NCBI RefSeq assembly: GCF_028748185.1
Contig: NZ_CP118164.1
Coordinates: forward strand, 868,001-932,000
DNA: 64,000 nt
From: Bremerella sp. P1
GTDB lineage: Bacteria > Planctomycetota > Planctomycetia > Pirellulales > Pirellulaceae
Direction: 5' to 3'
Part shown: positions 1 to 8,664 of the stretch, piece by piece
How positions within the stretch are numbered: position 1 is the stretch's first letter
How the letters are laid out: each line of letters opens with the position of its first letter
Notes under the pieces: generated by a model
Seen by the model: only the letters and a program-made list of their open reading frames with translations
Database searches by the model: none
What the model was told of the DNA's origin: nothing
Program-made: the position numbers and the translations under genes

Positions 1-240
1 AGCTGCCTGAGACGCTTGCGGCGTCGGCTGCGTAGCGGTGGCAGCGGCAGGCTGTTGCTGCTTTGGCTGAGAACTTGCCGGAGGTCCAGGATTTTGAAAC
101 AAGGCTTCAATATCGTTCTGGTCGAGGGCCTCGAGATCTTCCTGTTGTTTAGGGGCAGGACCGCTAGCACCCACCTCACCCGATTGGGCTTTACGGAGCA
201 GCTCTTCAATCTCGTCCTGTCCCATTTGATCGTCAGTCAT
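1..240 (-). CDS. Flagellar motor switch protein, FliM/FliN type (N-terminus, cut by window edge)
   Basis: Only the first 80 residues are present; the gene runs off the left edge. The N-terminus carries QDEIEELL (residues 8-15) and a second similar motif LDQNDIEALF (39-48). In FliM such an N-terminal motif binds phospho-CheY, and related motifs open some FliN proteins. A Gln/Pro/Ala-rich linker follows. The switch (C-ring) domain is outside the window, so FliM and FliN cannot be separated; the long low-complexity linker slightly favours FliN. It lies 33 bp downstream of fliL in the same operon, as expected for C-ring genes. Confidence 0.75.
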   Translation of the reverse strand, partial: MTDDQMGQDEIEELLRKAQSGEVGASGPAPKQQEDLEALDQNDIEALFQNPGPPASSQPKQQQPAAATATQPTPQASQAA

Positions 241-273
241 CGGATTCCATTCCAGATGAGAGGTCGTCGTCGA

Positions 274-834
274 TTATTGCTCGACGAAGGAAAACTCGCT
301 AAACACGATGGAATGCACCATCGGTTTGCCCAAGATGTTGTTGGTTTTCTCTAAAATCTTCCGCTTGAGCAACCCCAAACTGGGATCGGTTAGCTCTCCT
401 TCGTCGCTACTGCGGACCGTCACAATCACTTGTTCGCGAAAGCGGTTCTCGTTCTTTTCCATCGAAGCGGTGAAGTCGGCCTCGTCGCTGGCCCGAATCG
501 TTGCGTAGAGATGGAAGTCAATTCGCATCGTCGATTCGCTCAGTGGGCGGTAGGCGGTGATGCCAAATGGCTTGCCCAGATCAACCTCGACAGTCTCTTC
601 GTCAGCGGACAACGGCTGAAGCTCCTGCTTCATCATGGTGCCGTCCGTCTGTCCTGACTGAGCTTGCATTTCCGCGGCCCGAATCACGTCCTGCGGACTA
701 GGAATGATGAGGTATGCCACCACGCATTCCACAAGAACCAAGACGAGAATCCCTCCCATAATCTGCAATTTTGCTTTCATGGGAGGTCCTTTTGCTACGT
801 CAGGCGACGCGGTGCTAGATGCTGAATCAGCCAT
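274..834 (-). CDS. fliL: Flagellar basal body-associated protein FliL
   Basis: The protein has 186 residues. A short cytoplasmic N-terminus is followed by one membrane segment (about residues 23-44) and a periplasmic domain ending in VFSEFSFVEQ. FliL is an inner-membrane protein that rings the MotAB stator and stabilises it or raises torque. Size, single N-terminal anchor and position between motB and a C-ring gene all fit. The linker between the membrane segment and the periplasmic domain (residues 50-80) is Gln-rich. The ATG start follows about 70 bp of non-coding DNA after motB, and no separate promoter was recognised there. Confidence 0.88.
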   Translation of the reverse strand: MADSASSTASPDVAKGPPMKAKLQIMGGILVLVLVECVVAYLIIPSPQDVIRAAEMQAQSGQTDGTMMKQELQPLSADEETVEVDLGKPFGITAYRPLSESTMRIDFHLYATIRASDEADFTASMEKNENRFREQVIVTVRSSDEGELTDPSLGLLKRKILEKTNNILGKPMVHSIVFSEFSFVEQ

Positions 835-907
835 GGAAATCTGCTTCTCGCGAGACTATCTCGAACATACTACTGCACAAACGTAGCATGTACTGGCGCG
901 CACGCAG

Positions 908-1675
908 CTAGTTTCCTGGTGCCTCTATCGGAGGGGCCCGCCGATTGGCTTGCTCCTGGGCCGTACCGACCAGATCGTCGATCACTTCATCCAGCAGAAA
1001 CACTTCGACACGCGGGTTTTGCTTCAACAGCAGCGGGTCGGTCCCAATATGAAACGGCTCGTTTTTCCCGGCTACCGAGACACGAATGCGTCGTTCGTCG
1101 ATACCCAGCGACACAAGATACTCCCTAACGGCCATACAACGGGCATAGGCCAGGTCCCAGTGCGTTTTGTAGGGACTATTCGGAGGAAGCGGCCGGAGCG
1201 AAGTATGGCCGCGAATCTCGATCTTTTGTGGTTTCCCACCGAATTCCAAGCTTTGGGCCTGAAGCGCTTCGATGGCTGTCTGGTCAAGCTTCGCGCTGTC
1301 TTCGGGGAAGTAGACAACCGTTCCAACTGCGGTTTTCGATCCAGGCCGGATAATCCGAACTTGCGGGCTATCGCCAACCGGAGCTTTGACTTTGTCACCG
1401 CCAGCATGGGTCGAGAAACGCTTGGCACGCCCCATCGTCGCCAGCTTGGCCAGGTTAGAATTGCGCGGCTTCGCGTTTCCAGCGATCACGCTTTCCATGG
1501 AGCTGTCGTGACCGAACTGCCGGCGAAACGACTCGACGAGTGCCTGATACTGCTCTTCCTTCTTAATCTCGCTCATCGAAACGAGCATGATGAAGAAGGT
1601 CAGCAACAGGGACATCATATCGCCGAAGGTTACGACCCATTCAGGGATACCGCCAGCATCGTCTTCATCGTCCAT
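908..1675 (-). CDS. motB: Flagellar motor stator protein MotB
   Basis: The protein has 255 residues. A short acidic N-terminus leads into one membrane segment containing Asp19 (VTFGDMMSLLLTFFIML), which matches the proton-carrying aspartate of MotB. A plug/linker region follows, then an OmpA-like peptidoglycan-binding domain from about residue 115 with RGHTS (155-159) and a run containing SVAGKNEP. MotB anchors the stator to the wall and, with MotA, couples ion flow to rotation. It starts 12 bp after motA, so the two are cotranscribed. The Asp in this setting fits MotB better than sodium-type PomB, but ion specificity cannot be read from the sequence. Confidence 0.93.
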   Translation of the reverse strand: MDDEDDAGGIPEWVVTFGDMMSLLLTFFIMLVSMSEIKKEEQYQALVESFRRQFGHDSSMESVIAGNAKPRNSNLAKLATMGRAKRFSTHAGGDKVKAPVGDSPQVRIIRPGSKTAVGTVVYFPEDSAKLDQTAIEALQAQSLEFGGKPQKIEIRGHTSLRPLPPNSPYKTHWDLAYARCMAVREYLVSLGIDERRIRVSVAGKNEPFHIGTDPLLLKQNPRVEVFLLDEVIDDLVGTAQEQANRRAPPIEAPGN

Positions 1676-1687
1676 GGCATGCCTTCC

Positions 1688-2464
1688 TTATTTCTCGGCG
1701 TCGAGCTTAGCGCGAACCGACGGCGGCAGAAACGTGCGTAGCTTTTGTTCGATGACTCGTGGATTCTCGCCGGATTGAATCGCCATGATGCCGCGAATGA
1801 CAATTTCCATCCCGAGCAGTTCCTGCTTGTTCAGGAAGCCTAACTTCTCGGAAAACGGCAGAAAAAAGACATTCGAGACAATGGCACCGTAAAGCGTCGT
1901 TAACAACGCGACAGCCATACCAGAACCAATCGAGCTGGGATCGCTCATATTGCCGAGCATGATGATCAGCCCGAGCAGCGTTCCGATCATTCCGTAAGCC
2001 GGAGCGAATCGCCCCATCTGGTCAGAAACGGCCTTGGCATCCCGGTGCCGCGTCGCCACGGCATCCATTTCGGTTCGCATGATATCTTCGATGGCATCCG
2101 GACGAGTGCCGTCCACGGCCATTTGAATACCTGTGATGATGAACGGGTTATCGATTTCGCTCACCCGGTTCTCTAAAGCGAGAAGGCCATCGCGACGAGC
2201 CGTTTCAGCCAGGCTGACGATTTGCTTGATCAGTGCACCGTAGTCGGTTGCCTTGTTTAGAAAGACAACTTTGAGCGACATGGGCATCCCGAGCATCGAT
2301 TTCAGCGGAAATGCGATCATGCACGCGGCCAACGCCCCGCCGCAAACCACCAGTAACGACGGTACGTCGACGAACGCCATCAGGGATGAACCTGGCGCGA
2401 TCAAAATGGCTACGAGAATCAGTCCCATCGCAGCCAAAAGTCCGACGACGGATGCGATATCCAT
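1688..2464 (-). CDS. motA: Flagellar motor stator protein MotA
   Basis: The protein has 258 residues, the normal length for MotA. Two membrane segments lie in the first 55 residues and two more at about 150-205, with a charged cytoplasmic loop between them (including MRTEMDAVATRHRDAKAV) that in the family contacts FliG. It forms the stator ion channel with MotB. The gene sits between flbD (11 bp upstream) and motB (12 bp downstream), the usual flbD-motA-motB order. The start ATG opens MDIASVVGLL, directly at the first membrane helix. Confidence 0.93.
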   Translation of the reverse strand: MDIASVVGLLAAMGLILVAILIAPGSSLMAFVDVPSLLVVCGGALAACMIAFPLKSMLGMPMSLKVVFLNKATDYGALIKQIVSLAETARRDGLLALENRVSEIDNPFIITGIQMAVDGTRPDAIEDIMRTEMDAVATRHRDAKAVSDQMGRFAPAYGMIGTLLGLIIMLGNMSDPSSIGSGMAVALLTTLYGAIVSNVFFLPFSEKLGFLNKQELLGMEIVIRGIMAIQSGENPRVIEQKLRTFLPPSVRAKLDAEK

Positions 2465-2475
2465 GGCGTTTTATT

Positions 2476-2697
2476 CTATTTTTCCCCGGCGTCTGGCCGG
2501 GCAAATCCTGGGGGTAACAAATTTTTGCGTTGGTGGTACTCGATTACGCGATCTACGACAACGTCAGTTCCCTCTTGAACGACAATCCGATCCCCATTGG
2601 TGAGGGTAATAAACGTGTCGGGATTGGCTTCTACGTACCGAATCAACTCGGCATTTAAGACGAACGGCTCGCCACCGAGTCGGGTCAACTTGATCAT
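2476..2697 (-). CDS. flbD: FlbD/SwrD-family flagellar protein
   Basis: The protein has 73 residues and starts MIKLTRLGGEPFVLNAELI. I place the start at 2697 because a Shine-Dalgarno AGGAG lies about 10 nt upstream, although the frame stays open a little longer. The pattern I-x-L-T-R-L-x-G-x-x-F-x-L-N and a later 'LTNGDRIVV' are characteristic of the FlbD family, small proteins encoded just before motAB. The Bacillus homologue SwrD raises motor power, which suggests a role in stator output here. It is separated from flgE by a strong hairpin (2727-2755), so its expression may be uncoupled from the hook gene. Confidence 0.85.
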   Translation of the reverse strand: MIKLTRLGGEPFVLNAELIRYVEANPDTFITLTNGDRIVVQEGTDVVVDRVIEYHQRKNLLPPGFARPDAGEK

Positions 2698-2726
2698 CCA
2701 GGCCGCTCCTATTCGAAGCACGGAAT

Positions 2727-2755
2727 GCCTAGTGCGCTTGATTAGCGCACTAGGC
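2727..2755 (-). other. 11-bp perfect hairpin between flgE and flbD
   Basis: GCCTAGTGCGC (2727-2737) pairs perfectly with GCGCACTAGGC (2745-2755) across a 7-nt loop. On the minus (transcribed) strand it is not followed by a U-tract, so it is not a textbook intrinsic terminator. It could stabilise the 3' end of the hook message, act as a processing site, or reduce read-through into flbD-motAB. Confidence 0.6.
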
Positions 2756-2793
2756 TTTCAACCGTAGGTCACTATTTAGGACGTGCTAGCGTT

Positions 2794-5634
2794 TTATCGC
2801 CGCAGGTTCAAAAGTTCGTCAAACAGCTGCTGGGCAGTCGTGATCACCCGGGAACTACCTCGATACTGCGTCGAAGCCAGAATCAGGTCGATCAGGTTGC
2901 CACCGATATCGGTATTACTCAATTCCACGGCACCAGCGATGACGTCGCCCAGGCCGTCTGCGCCCGGATCGCCGGTAACCGGCAGACCGGAGTTCACGCC
3001 GGTGGCGTACAGGTTTTCACCACGCTGTTCCAAACCAGTCGGGTTACCGAAGCGTGCCAACTGAAGCATGCCCAGGTCACGGTCGACACCGTTGGAGAAC
3101 ACACCACGAATCACACCATCTTCACCAATGATGAAGCTATTGAGCGTACCAGTACCGGAACCGTCCTGCCGCGAGGCATTGAGCGTAGGCTCGTCGGCGG
3201 CCAGACCTGACAGCTGAGTGAAGTCGAGGTCGAATTCCAGTGGCGACTGCGATGGAATGTCACGACGCTGGATCGTGACGGTGTTGTTGTCGGTACCGAC
3301 AAAGTTACCGTCACCATCGAAGTAGATGAGCCCGGTACCTACAGCAATTTCGGCTTCGCCGATATCGCCAGTGTCCATAGCCGCATCGTTGTCCGGCGAG
3401 TCGGCATACCAGCGGTAAACCGTGTTCGTTCCATCTCGGCTTTCCAGGGTGGCGGTCACGCGGACATTCACAGGAATACCCAGCGTATCGTAGACCACGA
3501 AGTCAGATACGGCACTTTGTCCCACCGCTTCCTGAACCGTACCGAAGTTAAGGTTGGGGTTCTGGAGCACACCGCTGTTGTCGTCCAGTGTGAACGACGA
3601 CAGCTTAATGTCGACCGCATTGTCGGTACCGTTGTTCGAGACGATGCGGATGCGACCATCGTCGATCGAGATCCCTTGCGACAATGTTCCCGATTCGCCA
3701 GGAATCGAATTGGTCGAACCAGGAATCGGGTTCGCATTACCGTTCACCGACGGCTGAATACCGGTCGAGGACTGAATAAACTCTAGCAGTTCCTGCACGA
3801 TGGTCGTATCAGTAATCGTGAAGGTCTTCTCGTCGAGTTTGCGTTCGCCCTTGTAGCCGGTAAAGCTGAGTTCGCCGACTTCAAAGACATTCTCGAAGTT
3901 CAGCCCGTCACGCTTCACCACGTCGACCAGCAGCGTATTCGAGTCGATCTTGGGACCGTCCAAGTCAATCGTCTTGTTGCCAGGAATGGACAAGTCAGAG
4001 ATCTCGGAGTCCGGTGTCATATCAATGAAGTCTTCGCCTGGATCAAGCTCTTCCACCAGGAAGAAGCTCGACGAGTCAGTCGAAAGGTTTCGATAGATAC
4101 GGACTTTGTCGTACGCCGGGAAACCACCTTCCGGCGGTGGAGTCGGTGGAAGTGGCAAGTTGGAAAGTTCGATACGACCATTCACCACGTTCTGAGGACC
4201 GATGGCCAACGACGGACGCGATTCTTCTTCACCCGCACGAGCATAGGTGACCAGATAGGTATAGTTACCGTTGATCGTCTGGGCATCGAGCTGATTAGTT
4301 GTCAGCGGCGTGCTGCCATCGTCGACATACGGCGTCGCGGCGGCGGCCATCGTCAAAGTATCCAACTCGTAGAAATCACTACCACCAGCGGCCGTTCGGT
4401 AGATTCGCACCGAATCGTAGTCCGGGCTGGTAGGAAGACTGTCCAGAACCACCGAGTAGCCATTGCCATCGGCCGGGCTACCGGAAACCGTAACGGTGTG
4501 GGCATTGGAAGGAGCCGTTTCGTTGCCCGAACCATCGATGAACGTGTAGCGGTATTGATAGACGTCACCACCATTGAGCGTGCCGTCGACGCCCGTACCG
4601 CCGATCATCGCTGCCCCTAGCTGAGTGGCAGTTGGTGCTGCGGCAGTATCGGTCACCGGAGAACCCATCGCGGTCGAATTGACCAGGAAGTAGGTCGCAC
4701 CGCCGTCGTTACTGCGGTACATATTGACCTGCGAGAACGAACTCGACTGCGGCGGATTGGTGAAGGTAACCGTGTTGTCGTTCGCCGAAGCATTACCATC
4801 GGCCAGGGTCACGGCGTAGTCAGCCGAAGCAAGCGTTTCGCCCGAAAGGCCAGCATTCGAGAACGTAAAGCGATAGTTGAACGTACCATCAGGCACCGAA
4901 CCACCAGCACCTTCAGCCTGTGAATCGGTTGTGGTCGTTACCCCTGGAGTGATCGCTGAAGCGGTCGTCGTAGAGGTAATGTTTGGCTGCGTCGTAACAC
5001 CCACGTTGGTAGCCGAAGTATCGGGACGAGGCACATTGGAGTTACCCAGGATCGCACTCTCGATCACCTGACCTTGCGTTGCCAGGTCACCGGTCGCGGT
5101 CAGCGTACCTTCGAGGTAAACGTTTTCAGTCGCTTTGGCGACACTCTTGGCACCAAGCGGAATCGTGAGCGGTACTAATTGCGTTCGTTGAATCTGGAAG
5201 TTTTCGTCGATACCAAAACCAAGGACGCGCTGGCCGGTAATCGTGACAAGTTCGTTTTGCGAATTCGTCTTGAAGATACCGTTACGGGTATACAACGTTT
5301 CGCCGTTGCCCCCTTCCACGATAAAGAACCCGTCCCCCTGGATAGCCAGGTCGGAAGGGCTGTTACTGACTTCAATCGTACCCTGAGTGAAGTTGGGCGT
5401 GATCTCCGCGACCTTCGTACCCAGACCCGTTTGACGTGGGTTGGTACCACCATTGGAAGACGTCGGCTTAGAACCGAGACTTTGTGTCTGCAGAAACTGG
5501 GTCGCAAACGTTGCCTGCGATGCCTTGAAACCGACCGTCTGCGAGTTCGCCAGGTTATTACCGGTGACGTCGATTTGTGTTTCGGCCGCCGTCATCCCGG
5601 TCAGAGCGGTCGATAATGCAGATGCTAGACCCAT
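2794..5634 (-). CDS. flgE: Flagellar hook protein FlgE with three inserted repeats
   Basis: The protein has 946 residues, far longer than the roughly 400 of enteric FlgE. The N-terminus (MGLASALSTALTGMTAAETQ, then GNNLANSQTVGFK) and the C-terminus (residues after about 860, ending in a coiled-coil with STQYRGSSRVITTAQQLFDELL) are typical of rod/hook proteins and form the D0 helices. Inserted at about 249-333, 356-440 and 455-540 are three similar repeats, each with a Y-x-Y-x-x-T start, an S-containing turn, 'YDxVRIYR'-like motif and a closing acidic turn, probably beta-sandwiches displayed on the hook surface. The protein polymerises into the hook. It follows flgD, its assembly scaffold, by 57 bp. 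Confidence 0.92.
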   Translation of the reverse strand: MGLASALSTALTGMTAAETQIDVTGNNLANSQTVGFKASQATFATQFLQTQSLGSKPTSSNGGTNPRQTGLGTKVAEITPNFTQGTIEVSNSPSDLAIQGDGFFIVEGGNGETLYTRNGIFKTNSQNELVTITGQRVLGFGIDENFQIQRTQLVPLTIPLGAKSVAKATENVYLEGTLTATGDLATQGQVIESAILGNSNVPRPDTSATNVGVTTQPNITSTTTASAITPGVTTTTDSQAEGAGGSVPDGTFNYRFTFSNAGLSGETLASADYAVTLADGNASANDNTVTFTNPPQSSSFSQVNMYRSNDGGATYFLVNSTAMGSPVTDTAAAPTATQLGAAMIGGTGVDGTLNGGDVYQYRYTFIDGSGNETAPSNAHTVTVSGSPADGNGYSVVLDSLPTSPDYDSVRIYRTAAGGSDFYELDTLTMAAAATPYVDDGSTPLTTNQLDAQTINGNYTYLVTYARAGEEESRPSLAIGPQNVVNGRIELSNLPLPPTPPPEGGFPAYDKVRIYRNLSTDSSSFFLVEELDPGEDFIDMTPDSEISDLSIPGNKTIDLDGPKIDSNTLLVDVVKRDGLNFENVFEVGELSFTGYKGERKLDEKTFTITDTTIVQELLEFIQSSTGIQPSVNGNANPIPGSTNSIPGESGTLSQGISIDDGRIRIVSNNGTDNAVDIKLSSFTLDDNSGVLQNPNLNFGTVQEAVGQSAVSDFVVYDTLGIPVNVRVTATLESRDGTNTVYRWYADSPDNDAAMDTGDIGEAEIAVGTGLIYFDGDGNFVGTDNNTVTIQRRDIPSQSPLEFDLDFTQLSGLAADEPTLNASRQDGSGTGTLNSFIIGEDGVIRGVFSNGVDRDLGMLQLARFGNPTGLEQRGENLYATGVNSGLPVTGDPGADGLGDVIAGAVELSNTDIGGNLIDLILASTQYRGSSRVITTAQQLFDELLNLRR

Positions 5635-5691
5635 GATTATGCTCCTTGCAATTTAGGAAACGTCTCCAAGTCCATGGAGAGCGTGGTTGTT

Positions 5692-6255
5692 TTAGGTAGT
5701 CGTTTCTTCTGTTTCGTCACCGGAATCATCACCGCCGTCGGTACTGTCTCCTGAGTCATCCCCAGAGCCAGTTCCTCCCGTGCCGTCGGTTCCGCCGGTT
5801 GGAGGAGTCTGAGTATTTGCTGGCAGAATCGTGAAGATGTCATCCATGTTCACGTCGACCGTCTGATCGCCGGTATTGACCTTCAACGTCATCTCGCGGG
5901 TCCCATCGTCGTTGGGAGCCAACTGGACGCTCTGTACCACGCCAAACAGAACGTACCCGTCGTCGGTCAGTGCCTGGACTTGCTTCCCGATCAAGCCACT
6001 CGCGGTCGAGATGCCTTGACTCTGCTGCATCGATTCGAGCGACTCGCGGAGTTGATCGGTCGCTCCGATCTCGCGAATCTGACTGATCTGTTGCAGCATC
6101 TCCGAGTTTTCCATCGGATCGAGTGGATCCTGATTCTGCAATTCGGTGATCATCAATTGCAGAAAGTGATCCATGTTCAACTCACGCAAGTCCGTAGGCT
6201 GCTTGGTGGTAGAACTGGAACTATTGGTCGACGAACTAGAATCGATTCTTGACAT
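5692..6255 (-). CDS. flgD: Flagellar hook assembly scaffold FlgD
   Basis: The protein has 187 residues. A Ser/Thr-rich N-terminus precedes the conserved FlgD segment 'MDHFLQLMITELQNQDPLDPMENSEML' (about 28-54, key residues F-L-x-L-x-x-x-x-L-x-x-Q-D-P). A small beta domain with IGKQVQAL and VQL follows, then a Gly/Asp/Thr-rich tail (about 150-187) of unknown role. FlgD caps the growing hook and is later lost. It is short, lacking the full Fn3/Tudor region of enteric FlgD, as in many non-enteric bacteria. It lies between fliK and flgE, consistent with hook assembly. Confidence 0.88.
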   Translation of the reverse strand: MSRIDSSSSTNSSSSTTKQPTDLRELNMDHFLQLMITELQNQDPLDPMENSEMLQQISQIREIGATDQLRESLESMQQSQGISTASGLIGKQVQALTDDGYVLFGVVQSVQLAPNDDGTREMTLKVNTGDQTVDVNMDDIFTILPANTQTPPTGGTDGTGGTGSGDDSGDSTDGGDDSGDETEETTT

Positions 6256-6326
6256 GATTCGCTCACAGGAAAGTGAACTGCGGTTAATTTATTTTGTTGT
6301 TACTCAAGTCTGTCTTACGCGTACTT

Positions 6327-7952
6327 TTAAATGGTCACATTCAAGTTGCGACTATCGCGTTCGGCATCCTTGTTGACGGTCTCGCGTGGCCCCGAAGGAG
6401 ACTCTTCCTCGCTACTACTCTCGACGCCTTGGCGGCTTGAAGTTTGCGAACCACTTTGACCTTCGGATTGATCAGCAAAAGTCGATGCCGAACCATCTTG
6501 AGGCGTTTGCTGCCCCATCAGTTCGACCTCAAACTGTTGAACGTTGATATTCGATTCCGCCAACCGCTCTCGCAGTTGCGGAAGGTTTTCTAACAGGACC
6601 TGCCGCGTCGCAGCATTCTCGGCTTCGATCTTGGCGGTCATATTGCCGTTTTCGATCTTGATCTCGACCTTCAATTGACCGAGCTCGGAAGGGTTCAAGC
6701 GAATCTTGATCGACTGCCCTGGCGGCGTCGTTTCGACGGCCCTGGCAACTCGATTGATCAAGCGAATCTGCTGCTTGGGATCGAGTTTGGGCGCCTGACT
6801 TCCCTCAGACTTCTGAAGTGTTCCCCGCTGAAATCCACGCTGCAAGAGCGAGGCCAGGTTGTTCACGCCGGTGGTGTTATTAGAAGCACTACTGCCCGCG
6901 GAGGATGATGCCGGTACCGCACTGCCGGATGCAGCCGCCGCTAGTGCTTCGCTGGCTTTGGCCACGGCAGCGACCGTCGATGTATCAGGCGCCGTAGTCT
7001 GGGTTGGTTCCACAATGTCGACAGACTTGGCTTTATTATTCTCCGCTCGCTGCGACGATGTGTTCTTTGGTTTTCGATCGAAAGAACGGTCTCCCGCTTG
7101 GTCTTCCGTTTCTAAATCGACCGTGGTTTCGGACGTTTCATCGGCGACTTGCTCGACCGATTCCAGCTTCAGCTTTCCTTTGTCGTGGGAATGAACTTCG
7201 CTGGTCTCTTCGCCTGGGTTCGTATCGACGCCTTCGACAGCGACTTCTTCTGCGGCAGCAAAGGTCTGCTCGTCCGACTCTTTCGATTTCCGTCGGACCG
7301 ACTGGATGGTTGTCTCGGCGGCCGAATCGTGCTGCTCATTGGAGGGTTCTTCGGATGCCTTTGTCGTATCAAGCGGTTGGTCGGTATCCACTTCGCCGGG
7401 AAGCGGTGCTTCCTTCTTCTCACCAGATGAGCGAATTACCTCGTCGGGAGCTTGCTCTTCAGCTTCGGCCTGCTCTGTGTCAGCTAAGGTATCGGGAGCA
7501 CTTAACAGTTGCTCTTGCTGAGTCGCCGCGGCAGCGGTTTCCAGGGCCGCCTGATTGGGTTCACCCGATTCCTCTTCACGTGCGGATGGCTGCTCGGAGA
7601 AGTCAACCACGGCGGCCGTATCGTCTTGGTCTGTCGGTGAATCGGCAGGCGGATCAACGTTCGACGTTTCTCTTGTGGGCGCTTCGCTGGTGTACGAAGC
7701 GGACGAATCATCGTAACCGTCGTGCAGGTTGGGATCGTCGGTGGGTGCCGTGTACGGATCGTTTGCTACGGCCGTGGTCCCCGTCGACACGACTGGATCG
7801 AATGGCTTCGAGCCCTTAGATGCCATGGCCTGGGAAGACTTCATGATCAAGTCGAAAAACGCCATCGGATCCGCAGCAGGCGCGGAATTGTTCCGCGTCC
7901 CACCGGACCAGCCGGGCGTCGGATTCACCGAGTTTGATGATGACGGTTCCAT
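6327..7952 (-). CDS. fliK: Flagellar hook-length control protein FliK
   Basis: The protein has 541 residues. The first 370 or so are low-complexity, acidic and rich in Ser, Thr, Ala, Glu and Gln, with little predicted fold. The C-terminal part (about 395-490) is the conserved FliK domain, with IRLNPSELGQLKVEIKIENG, 'AENAATRQVLLENLPQLRERL' split around the RQVL core, and NINVQQFEVEL. FliK measures hook length and switches export from hook to filament substrates. The long disordered N-terminus is normal for the family. It starts 11 bp after the MotE-like gene, in one transcription unit with it. Confidence 0.88.
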   Translation of the reverse strand: MEPSSSNSVNPTPGWSGGTRNNSAPAADPMAFFDLIMKSSQAMASKGSKPFDPVVSTGTTAVANDPYTAPTDDPNLHDGYDDSSASYTSEAPTRETSNVDPPADSPTDQDDTAAVVDFSEQPSAREEESGEPNQAALETAAAATQQEQLLSAPDTLADTEQAEAEEQAPDEVIRSSGEKKEAPLPGEVDTDQPLDTTKASEEPSNEQHDSAAETTIQSVRRKSKESDEQTFAAAEEVAVEGVDTNPGEETSEVHSHDKGKLKLESVEQVADETSETTVDLETEDQAGDRSFDRKPKNTSSQRAENNKAKSVDIVEPTQTTAPDTSTVAAVAKASEALAAAASGSAVPASSSAGSSASNNTTGVNNLASLLQRGFQRGTLQKSEGSQAPKLDPKQQIRLINRVARAVETTPPGQSIKIRLNPSELGQLKVEIKIENGNMTAKIEAENAATRQVLLENLPQLRERLAESNINVQQFEVELMGQQTPQDGSASTFADQSEGQSGSQTSSRQGVESSSEEESPSGPRETVNKDAERDSRNLNVTI

Positions 7953-7963
7953 GATTTCCCTCG

Positions 7964-8662
7964 TTAGTTGGACGGCGGCGCGAACTGTTGAAGTTGATCC
8001 CGGGCATCCCCCAGAATCTCCGTATCTGGCACACCACGTCGAATCTCGTCCAATATGTCGGCAAGCTTTTCCTGCTCTTCTTCCGAGCGAAACTCGCCCA
8101 TAATCTTTTTACGTTTATCCGTGGACATCGCCTTGATGATCTTCACCACGTCGATCATGGCTTCGTCATCGCGCTGCAGCATCATCAAGATTTGCTCTTT
8201 GGCTTGCCGCGGCTCCAATGCCTCCAAGGTCCGTTGCACTTCGACAATCGCCTCGTCCAATACACCGTCTTCGAGTGCCTTCAAACGCTGATCGAATCCC
8301 TGCTTCAGTTGGTCGTAACGACGACGTTCTTCCATCAGCCGCGATTGCATATTGCGGAGGTTTTCAATCCCGGTATCCAAGGCCTGCAAGCGAAAGTCGA
8401 GCGCCAAGTGACGCTGGGCTCTTTCGTCAATGATCTGCTGCATATCGGGCTCTTCATTGTCTTCCGCAGGCTCATCCTTGTTCTGAACTTCTTCTCGGAT
8501 GGCATCCTCATCGATCCCATACACAATGGCCATCAACGAGTAAAAGCGGTCTTTGGAGAATGTCCCTGAGTTGGCAAACACGGCGACACAGATCACCTGC
8601 GCCAACACAGTTGCCACACACAGGTAGGCGAAAAACGCTCCCGCCATTCGTACCAAAGCCAC
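7964..8662 (-). CDS. MotE/MgtE-N-like flagellar coiled-coil membrane protein
   Basis: The protein has 232 residues. It has one N-terminal membrane segment (about 8-30), a long coiled coil (about 60-150, many E/R/Q heptads) and an MgtE N-domain-like C-terminus with 'MMLQRDDEAMIDVVKIIKAM' and KIMGEFRSEEEQEKLADIL. This architecture matches proteins found between fliJ and fliK in many bacteria (MotE/FlbB type), which link stator or cage structures to the motor. The start is GTG: AAAGGAG inside the last codons of fliJ lies about 7 nt upstream, too far from the first internal ATG. The gap to fliJ is 2 bp, so translation is probably coupled. Confidence 0.65.
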   Translation of the reverse strand: MALVRMAGAFFAYLCVATVLAQVICVAVFANSGTFSKDRFYSLMAIVYGIDEDAIREEVQNKDEPAEDNEEPDMQQIIDERAQRHLALDFRLQALDTGIENLRNMQSRLMEERRRYDQLKQGFDQRLKALEDGVLDEAIVEVQRTLEALEPRQAKEQILMMLQRDDEAMIDVVKIIKAMSTDKRKKIMGEFRSEEEQEKLADILDEIRRGVPDTEILGDARDQLQQFAPPSN

Positions 8663-8664
8663 GG

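Noticed and set aside
2727-2755. Intrinsic terminator of flgE
   Set aside because: No U-tract follows on the transcribed strand and the next flagellar genes lack their own visible promoter.
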